DNA from: CAZNRY01 sp964575675
Lineage (GTDB): Bacteria > Eisenbacteria > RBG-16-71-46 > CAIMUX01 > VGJL01
DNA length: 12,453 nucleotides
Assembly (NCBI GenBank): GCA_964575675.1
Contig: CAZNRY010000126.1
Span: forward strand, 1-12,453
Reading direction: 5' to 3'
The notes beneath the pieces are model-generated. The model had not been told where the DNA came from, searched no databases, and was given only the letters and a program-made list of their open reading frames with translations. Positions 7,345 to 12,453 of the stretch are shown here, in pieces. Position 1 is the first letter of the stretch; every line of letters begins with the position of its first letter. The position numbers were made by a program, and so were the translations under genes.

Positions 7345-8128
7345 CAGAAACGGGGAATCGAAGTCCGAAGAGGCAAAGAAGCTCAGCATTTACCTGCTGC
7401 CGAACTTGCTGACCGCGGCAAACCTCACCTGCGGCTTCTTCGCGATGACGTGGATCTTCAAGTATCAGGATTACGGCGATTTCGATCCGATCCGCATTGC
7501 GATTCGATTCATCCTTGCCGCGTTCGTCTTCGATTTCTTCGATGGGCTCCTCGCGCGGGCGGTCGGCCACGACTCGCGTTTCGGGATGGAGTTCGATTCC
7601 CTATCCGACATGGTGAGCTTCGGGGTTGTCCCCGCCTTCCTCGTCTACCGGATCGTGCTTCAGGATTTCCACAGGCTCGGGATTCTCGTGGCCGCGGGCT
7701 ACCTCGCGTGCAGCGCCATCCGTCTCGCGCGCTTCAACGTCTTATCACAGCGCAATTGCTCCGACATCGAGGAGGAGTTCGTCGGCTTCCCGATCCCTAC
7801 GGCCGCCGGTCTCGTCGTCAGCGTCACGCTCCTGATGATGTGGCTGGCCGGGCGCGAAGGGTCGCTCGGATCTTGGCGTCTCGTTCTCCCCCTTCTCATG
7901 ATCGTGATCGCCGGGTTGATGGTCAGTACGATCCGCTATCCCGCATTCAAGCACATGGAGTGGACGGTCGTGCGCTCGGCCCTCGTTTTCTCGTCCGCGG
8001 TGATCGTGATCATCCTGCTTGCCCTCCACTTCCACGTCACGCTCGCGATGTTGTTCTTGTCCTACATGCTTTTCGGGATCGTGCGGCACCTGGTCCGGCG
8101 AGTCAGGCGCCCTCGGGAACAGGCGTAG
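7328..8128 (+). CDS. pssA: CDP-diacylglycerol-serine O-phosphatidyltransferase
   Basis: A 266-residue polytopic membrane enzyme that makes phosphatidylserine from CDP-diacylglycerol and L-serine, releasing CMP; psd then converts the product to phosphatidylethanolamine. The full CDP-alcohol phosphotransferase signature is present: DFFDGLLAR (69-77) then GMEFDSLSD (86-94), giving Asp69, Asp72, Asp90 and Asp94. FVGFPIP (151-157) is typical of the type II (Bacillus-like) PssA group. Roughly seven hydrophobic segments follow the LLPNLLTAANLTCGF start (23-37). The best start is TTG at 7328, preceded by GGGAGGGGAG; the ATG at 7304 lies deeper in psd and has no good SD. The frame begins inside psd, so the pair is translationally coupled. 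The C-terminus is Arg-rich and probably cytoplasmic. Confidence 0.94.
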   Translation: MPEEHDRNGESKSEEAKKLSIYLLPNLLTAANLTCGFFAMTWIFKYQDYGDFDPIRIAIRFILAAFVFDFFDGLLARAVGHDSRFGMEFDSLSDMVSFGVVPAFLVYRIVLQDFHRLGILVAAGYLACSAIRLARFNVLSQRNCSDIEEEFVGFPIPTAAGLVVSVTLLMMWLAGREGSLGSWRLVLPLLMIVIAGLMVSTIRYPAFKHMEWTVVRSALVFSSAVIVIILLALHFHVTLAMLFLSYMLFGIVRHLVRRVRRPREQA

Positions 8129-8140
8129 GCGGGAGCGTAC

Positions 8141-8287
8141 GTGTCGTACTTCGTCGCGGCGGCGGCCGGATTCCTCTTCGGCTTTGCCGCGCTTAGCCCG
8201 CGTTTCTCACCTCCGTCGCGGTGGAGCCCCTTAATCAGATCGTGGATCTACTTCCGCCCGGCCCCCGCGCCGACCTCGATCATTTGA
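8141..8287 (+). CDS. Possible 48-residue single-span membrane peptide
   Basis: A small frame starts with GTG at 8141, 12 bases after the pssA stop codon, with GGGAG 6 bases before it. The product would begin MSYFVAAAAGFLFGFAAL, a plausible membrane helix, followed by a short Arg/Pro-rich tail. It overlaps the end of the convergent lipoprotein gene by 40 bases. In favour are the SD site, the spacing and the hydrophobic start; against are the size, the low-complexity tail and the lack of a recognisable family. I would treat it as hypothetical. Confidence 0.25.
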   Translation: MSYFVAAAAGFLFGFAALSPRFSPPSRWSPLIRSWIYFRPAPAPTSII

Positions 8288-8688
8288 AGGATACAATTGT
8301 TCGATTCGTCGGGTTCATCCGCCGCGTTCGTGACATCCGCGCAAACCCCTACGCCGTGATTTCCCGCCGTTAGGACGCCGAGACTGCAAATCACGGTGGT
8401 CGTCTGCAGGATCGGGAGGGGCGAGGTCGGAATCACCGCGCAAGTCTGGGTTCCGTCCACGGTGACACCGGACATCGTCGCCGGGGCATCGGCCGTTCCG
8501 ATGTTCTTCACCACCGCGGAGACCTCGACCTGCTCTCCGGCGGTCGGGTGAGCCGGATCAAGGGTCATCGAGATGACCTGCAGGTCGGGTCGCTCCTTCG
8601 GGACGGAGGACTTGTCTCCCCCGCACGCCGCAAGCGCGAGCGGCAGGAGCACGGGGACCCACGACAGCCGCGAGTTCCAGATGGTCAT
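8248..8688 (-). CDS. CARDB-like lipoprotein with four cysteines
   Basis: A 146-residue exported lipoprotein. A short N-region and hydrophobic core end in LALAAC, a lipobox with Cys22 as the lipidated residue; GGDKSS follows. Residues 34-138 look like a single CARDB-type immunoglobulin-like beta domain: PDLQVISMTLDP, AGEQVEVSAVVKNIGTADA (two typical strands) and DEPDESNNC near the end. Such domains usually mediate adhesion or protein contacts outside the cytoplasm. The mature domain has four Cys (83, 101, 116, 132), which suggests two disulfides. The ATG at 8688 has AAAGGA about 6 bases upstream. It is divergent from an exported thioredoxin-like protein gene, a suggestive but unproven link. 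No enzymatic motif is seen. Asp23 is absent (Gly), so outer-membrane sorting would be expected under the E. coli rule. Confidence 0.85.
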   Translation of the reverse strand: MTIWNSRLSWVPVLLPLALAACGGDKSSVPKERPDLQVISMTLDPAHPTAGEQVEVSAVVKNIGTADAPATMSGVTVDGTQTCAVIPTSPLPILQTTTVICSLGVLTAGNHGVGVCADVTNAADEPDESNNCILQMIEVGAGAGRK

Positions 8689-8888
8689 TTCGTTTCCTTT
8701 CTGACGAGCTCCGCCCAGTTGCGGTGCGCGCGAACAGGTGCGCCCGCGAAACGAGGCTCTGAGTCCTCGATCCTACGTCTCGCAACCCTCGCTGATCCAA
8801 AAGGTTCCGCGGTCGAGGATGCTCCTTTCGGACCCCCGGAGCAAGGCGGCATGGTCCGGTGTAAGGGAGAAGGCTGCGGCGCGGGCGA

Positions 8889-8918
8889 TTGGCGCCGCGG
8901 AGTCAAAACCGCTAAATT
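8889..8918 (+). promoter_or_regulatory. Candidate promoter of the redox cassette
   Basis: TTGGCG (8889-8894) and TAAATT (8913-8918) are 18 bases apart; each matches four of six sigma-70 consensus bases, and the -10 sits in an unusually AT-rich patch of the 286-bp divergent gap. Transcription would begin near 8925, leaving a leader of about 50 nt before the TTG at 8975. The remaining part of the gap (8689-8888) shows no gene and no further signal I trust. Confidence 0.33.
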
Positions 8919-8974
8919 GGTCGGAAACCATGGAAGCTCGCCCGGGCTGGCGATACAGCCGAAGGAGATGGATC

Positions 8975-9772
8975 TTGGATCGATCCCGCACTCAGCCAGT
9001 ATCTTGCATCCTGCTTCTCGCGGGACTGCTCTCGATTTCGACCCAAACGCAGGCCGCGGCTTGGCAGGAGAACATCTCGGTTCTCGTGCAGGTGGCCGGC
9101 AAGCCGAACGGCTCTTCGCACGTCTACGACAGCGACGACTATCAGAGGATGCTCCTCGTGCTCGACGACAGTCCGATCGCGTTTCTCTTGGATCTCGGCG
9201 CAACGTCCGTCTTCGGCATCCCGCGCGACAGCGTGCGCGTCTCCTCCGAGGGAACGGCCGAGGTCGGGCATGTCGCCGGCGACCTCCTCACCATACTCGA
9301 TCAGAAGGACGGCACGCTGAGCTTCAGCCACAACGAACGCGGAATCGAGATCCAGCCCCTTCCACCCCTGATCGGACGGGCGGCGCTCGCGCGGATTCTC
9401 GAACTCAAGCCAACCTATATGGTCGCGGCGCAGAAATACAAGCCGGATCCGGAGAAGATCGTCGCGCTCAAGGCAATCGCGACCGACACGGAGATCCGGG
9501 TCTTCTTCGGGACGTGGTGCTTGATGTGCAAGCGAATGATCCCGGGATTGATAAAGACCCTCGAACTCGCCGCCAACCCCAAGATCCATGCCGTCTACAT
9601 CGGTGTGGACGAGGAGATGAAAGAGCCGGAGACCGAGATCCGGGCGAGCTCCCTGTCGAAGACGCCTTCTGTCATCGTCCTGCAGTCGGGACGCGAGCTC
9701 GGCAGGATTGAAGAGAAATGTACAACCACGATCGAGGCGGATTTGGCCGCGATCCTGGCGTCGAAGCGTTAG
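8975..9772 (+). CDS. Exported thioredoxin-fold protein with an unrecognised N-terminal domain
   Basis: A 265-residue protein. The start is TTG at 8975, with AAGGAG at 8962-8967, 7 bases upstream; the upstream ATG codons are out of frame or lack an SD. Residues 1-29 are a signal peptide (basic start, hydrophobic core CILLLAGLLSI, cut near QAAA). Residues 30-160 match no family I know; around 60-82 is a hairpin with DLGAT that faintly recalls retropepsins. Residues 168-265 are thioredoxin-like: VFFGTWCLMCK (176-186) with redox Cys182 and Cys185, an HAVYIGVD strand (205-212), and a cis-Pro-type TPS (230-232). It would act on disulfides in the periplasm. The next gene, 6 bases downstream, is a membrane protein with its own thioredoxin-like domain, so the pair is an operon. 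Reductant or oxidant role cannot be decided from sequence. Confidence 0.85.
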   Translation: MDRSRTQPVSCILLLAGLLSISTQTQAAAWQENISVLVQVAGKPNGSSHVYDSDDYQRMLLVLDDSPIAFLLDLGATSVFGIPRDSVRVSSEGTAEVGHVAGDLLTILDQKDGTLSFSHNERGIEIQPLPPLIGRAALARILELKPTYMVAAQKYKPDPEKIVALKAIATDTEIRVFFGTWCLMCKRMIPGLIKTLELAANPKIHAVYIGVDEEMKEPETEIRASSLSKTPSVIVLQSGRELGRIEEKCTTTIEADLAAILASKR

Positions 9773-9778
9773 GCTCTT

Positions 9779-10729
9779 TTGGACGCCGGGGAACGTAGAG
9801 GACGCCTCCGCCCCATCGGCCTGCCCGTGTTGCTGGATCGCCATGGCTCCACGTTCGGTTGGCTGCTCGGGCTCATTCCCGCCGCAGTCCTTCTGTACGC
9901 CGGGGTGATGAAGGGGCTTGATCCCGCGCTCTTCGCCGATCAGATCGGCGCGCACAAGGTGACGCCCCAGGCGTGGTCGCCCGCCCTCGCCTACTTCTTC
10001 ATCGCCGTGGAGCTCATTCTCGGAATCGCCCTGCTGTTCCGCATCTGGCCGCGTCTGAGCCACCTTGCCTTCGTGGCGCTGATGCTGGGCTTCATCGGAA
10101 CCACGGCCTTCGCCTGGGCGTCCGGCAACGCGAGGGAGTGCGGTTGCTTCGGTCGGGCGGCCGCGCGGGGACCGCTGGCGGTGATCCTCGAGGACGCCGG
10201 CCTGATCGTGGTTTCCCTCGTCTGCCACTGGCTCCTGCGGAGGGTCCGCACGCCTCGTTGGGCCATCGCTGCCGGGCTTGCCATCGCACCCTTCGCGCTG
10301 GCCTTCACCGCCCTCGGCGCGAGACTCCCCGCCGATTCCTTGGTGACCGGAGTCGGTCCGGGGAAGGATCTCTCGGAGATGCCGATCGAAGATCTCCGGA
10401 CTCCTCATACGGAGGGATGGAATCTGCTCGTTCTGCTCGATTCGGACTGCGCGGGCTGCGCCGAGGCGGTTCCTCGTCTAACGGATCTCGCGCGCGATCG
10501 GAAGGACCTCGCGGTGGCGGCCGTCTTCTGCGGGACTCGCCAAGAAGCGGTCGCCTGGCGGCTCAAACGCCTCCCCGGCTTCCCCGTCGCCCATACTTCG
10601 CCGCGCGCCCTCCGCGCCTACTACCGGACACTCCCCACCACTTTCCTCTTGCGGGACAGCCGGCTCGAACGAGCCTGGTGGGGCCGCATCCCGGAGGGGT
10701 CGGAAGTGACGGAGCTTCTGCCGCGGTAG
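9779..10729 (+). CDS. MauE/DoxX-like membrane protein fused to a thioredoxin-like domain
   Basis: A 316-residue protein in two parts. Residues 26-178 form about five membrane helices with features of the MauE/DoxX group: LLYAGVMKGLDPALFADQI (38-56), an FIAVELILGIAL helix (74-85) and the ECGCFG motif (120-125, Cys121 and Cys123) that is typical of MauE-like proteins. Residues 195-316 are thioredoxin-like and probably extracytoplasmic: LLDSDCAGC (219-227) with Cys224 and Cys227, and a cis-Pro-type LPTTFLL (285-291). MauE proteins are known from methylamine dehydrogenase maturation, but the same fold is common in other redox clusters; no mau genes are visible here, so methylamine use is not implied. 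The TTG at 9779, 6 bases after the upstream stop, suggests coupling, but its SD is weak; GTG at 9827 is an alternative. The gene ends 4 bases from the convergent RND gene. Confidence 0.85.
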   Translation: MDAGERRGRLRPIGLPVLLDRHGSTFGWLLGLIPAAVLLYAGVMKGLDPALFADQIGAHKVTPQAWSPALAYFFIAVELILGIALLFRIWPRLSHLAFVALMLGFIGTTAFAWASGNARECGCFGRAAARGPLAVILEDAGLIVVSLVCHWLLRRVRTPRWAIAAGLAIAPFALAFTALGARLPADSLVTGVGPGKDLSEMPIEDLRTPHTEGWNLLVLLDSDCAGCAEAVPRLTDLARDRKDLAVAAVFCGTRQEAVAWRLKRLPGFPVAHTSPRALRAYYRTLPTTFLLRDSRLERAWWGRIPEGSEVTELLPR

Positions 10730-10733
10730 GCCC

Positions 10734-12453
10734 CTACACCACGGCCTTCTGGCTCGACTCTCCCCGTCCTCGCGCCTCGGCCCGCCTCTTCGCCGCCCGC
10801 TCGCCCTGCGTCAACTTGCCGCTGAGCTTCGAGCCGAAGTCGTCGAAGAAGGTGTAGACGACCGGGACGACGATCAGGGTCAGTAGGCTGCTCGTGATCA
10901 GCCCCCCGATGACCGCGCGCGCCATGGGAGCACGGAACTCCGCGCCGGCCCCGAGCGCGAGCGCGATCGGCATCATCCCGAAGATCATCGCGAGGGTCGT
11001 CATCACGATTGGCCTCAGACGGGTCTCGCCGGCCTCGATGAGCGCCATTCTGCGATCGAGCCCCCGGGCCCGTCCCTGGTTCGTGAAGTCGACCAGGAGG
11101 ATCGCGTTCTTCGTCACGAGTCCCGAGAGAAGGATCAGGCCGATCATGCTCATCAGGTTGAAGGTCGTGCCGGTGATGAGGAGCGCGATCAACACTCCGA
11201 CCATCGAAAGCGGAAGCGAGAGCATGATCGCCAGCGGCTGCAGGAAGGAGCCGAACTGACTGGCCAGAACCAGGTAGATGAAGACGATCGCGAGCACCAG
11301 GCTCTCCAGGATGTACCCCACGGTCTCGCTGAAATGCTGGCTCTCTCCCCCGATTGTCACGGAGTATCCGCTTGGCATGGACAATGTCGCGATGCCCTTC
11401 TTGATCCCTCCGGTCACATCGGTGAGGGTCTTGCCGTCGAAGTTCGCCAGAATCGACACGACCCGCTTCATGTCGCGCCGGTCGATCTTCTGCGGGCTCG
11501 TGCTCGGCGTGATGCTCGCCACGTGGCCGAGCCGGATGATTCGCGGGGAGCCGGTCTCGGGATCGTACCCTCCCGCCGCGAGGGGAAGCGCCGCGAGCTG
11601 CGCGATCGACTCCCGATTTGCCTTCGGAAGACGGACGATCACATCGTGCTGCTCTCCGCCAGGGTCTTCCCATGTCGACACCGTCTGTCCGGCAAGCGCG
11701 GGCCGCAAGGTCTGCGCGATCGCCCCGACCCCGATCCCCAGCTCGCTCGCAAGATCCCGGTGGATGTCGATCTGGACCTCCGGACGTTCCTCCTCGAGAC
11801 CCGACTCGGCCTCGATCGCTCCGGGAGTTCGCCGGACGATGTCGAGAACCTGGTTCGAGACGCGGCGCAGCTCGTCGATCTGATCGCCCTTCACGTAGAT
11901 CTCGATCGGCTTCGACGCCCCCCCGAATCCGCCCGCCTCCACGACGGAGAAGGTGAACCCGGGCAGGCCGCCGATCTCGCTGCGGAAAACGCGGGCCAGC
12001 TCTTGCTGCGAGAGGTCTCTCTTCCCTTTGGGGGTCAACTTCACGTAAATCTCGGCCTCATTGACCTGTCCGCTGAAGCCGCCGGCGATGCCCTCGTAAG
12101 TGAGCGCGACCTCGGAATGCCGGCGGAGGAGCGTCGAGACTTCGCGCACGCGGTCGCGCGTGTAGTCGAGGGTCGATCCGACTGGAGCCTTCACGAGGAC
12201 GGCGAGCTGCTCTTCATCCGATTCGGGCATGAACGTCCCGCCGATCAGCGGGAAGAGCGCCAGGGCGGCGACGAACGAGGCGATCGCGATTCCGATCGTC
12301 CAGCCCCGGTGCCCCAAGGCCCAGCCGACCACGCGCCGGTAGCGTTTCCCAACTCCGACGAAGCCGTTGTTAAATCGATCGAGCGCGCGCCCGACCGGCC
12401 CGCGTCCCACGTGTCCCTCGGCCACGGGATCGTACCAGACGGACGAGAGCATC
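10734..12453 (-). CDS. RND-family efflux permease, C-terminal part
   Basis: The C-terminal 570 or so residues of an inner-membrane, proton-driven RND efflux subunit; the full protein would have over 1000 residues, so the start lies right of the window. Numbering from the Met at 12452: transmembrane helix 7 (52-70) with the conserved GGTFMPESDE (71-80); the second large periplasmic loop (80-375), with the porter and docking subdomains (GQVNEAEIYVKLTPKGKR, 128-145); helices 8-12 (about 378-397, 403-423, 431-456, 479-500, 510-535). GLVTKNAILLVDF (444-456) carries the helix-10 Lys of the proton relay. The helix-4 acidic residues lie outside the window. The loop resembles the HAE1/hydrophobic-amphiphilic group rather than heavy-metal pumps, but the substrate cannot be assigned. 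A basic tail follows helix 12. Adaptor and outer-membrane partners are not in view. Confidence 0.93.
   Translation of the reverse strand, partial: MLSSVWYDPVAEGHVGRGPVGRALDRFNNGFVGVGKRYRRVVGWALGHRGWTIGIAIASFVAALALFPLIGGTFMPESDEEQLAVLVKAPVGSTLDYTRDRVREVSTLLRRHSEVALTYEGIAGGFSGQVNEAEIYVKLTPKGKRDLSQQELARVFRSEIGGLPGFTFSVVEAGGFGGASKPIEIYVKGDQIDELRRVSNQVLDIVRRTPGAIEAESGLEEERPEVQIDIHRDLASELGIGVGAIAQTLRPALAGQTVSTWEDPGGEQHDVIVRLPKANRESIAQLAALPLAAGGYDPETGSPRIIRLGHVASITPSTSPQKIDRRDMKRVVSILANFDGKTLTDVTGGIKKGIATLSMPSGYSVTIGGESQHFSETVGYILESLVLAIVFIYLVLASQFGSFLQPLAIMLSLPLSMVGVLIALLITGTTFNLMSMIGLILLSGLVTKNAILLVDFTNQGRARGLDRRMALIEAGETRLRPIVMTTLAMIFGMMPIALALGAGAEFRAPMARAVIGGLITSSLLTLIVVPVVYTFFDDFGSKLSGKLTQGERAAKRRAEARGRGESSQKAVV

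Noticed and set aside
8764..8819. Inverted repeat TCCTCGA/TCGAGGA in the divergent gap
   Set aside because: Only seven bases with a 42-base spacing, easily expected by chance in GC-rich DNA.
9779..10729. Methylamine dehydrogenase maturation locus (mauE)
   Set aside because: Only the MauE-like fold is present; no dehydrogenase subunits or other mau genes are visible and the domain is fused to a thioredoxin-like domain.
10727..10738. Small palindrome covering the two facing stop codons, possibly a bidirectional terminator
   Set aside because: The stem is five base pairs with a two-base loop and no T-run on either side; it largely reflects the two facing TAG codons.

Overview
The window is GC-rich (roughly mid-60s percent by eye), gene-dense bacterial DNA with small gaps, frequent GTG and TTG starts behind good Shine-Dalgarno (SD) sites, and several overlapping gene ends. 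A lipobox lipoprotein, an RND efflux permease, exported thioredoxin-fold proteins and phosphatidylethanolamine synthesis genes point to a Gram-negative (diderm) organism. The taxon cannot be fixed from sequence alone; an uncultured high-GC lineage is a guess. No mobile elements, CRISPR arrays, rRNA or tRNA genes were seen.

Layout. 1-425: non-coding, with a short direct repeat family and a stem-loop. 426-4176 (minus strand): two family-4 glycosyltransferases joined by a GTGA overlap, followed by an M29 metallo-aminopeptidase that has its own candidate promoter. 4395-5921 (plus): one reading frame joining a class I SAM methyltransferase, an internal signal-peptide-like segment and an SRPBCC/START-like domain. 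Its 3' end overlaps by 47 bp, tail to tail, a PAP2-family membrane phosphatase gene (5875-6537, minus). 6709-8128 (plus): psd and pssA, which together make phosphatidylethanolamine from CDP-diacylglycerol and serine. 8141-8287: a doubtful small ORF. 8248-8688 (minus): a four-cysteine CARDB-like lipoprotein. 8975-10729 (plus): a two-gene redox cassette, an exported thioredoxin-like protein and a MauE/DoxX-like membrane protein fused to a second thioredoxin-like domain. 10734-12453 (minus): the C-terminal part of an RND efflux permease, cut by the window edge.

How they fit. The centre is envelope-lipid biology: psd and pssA make the headgroup, the PAP2 enzyme probably handles lipid phosphates, and the glycosyltransferases probably build a surface glycan or glycolipid. 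The right side looks like extracytoplasmic thiol chemistry next to a lipoprotein with four cysteines. The most unusual objects are the methyltransferase-signal-SRPBCC fusion, which has no start codon in any frame near the internal signal, and the redox cassette, whose first protein carries an unrecognised N-terminal domain with a weak retropepsin-like hairpin. I found no clear evidence of a defence system or other large novel system.
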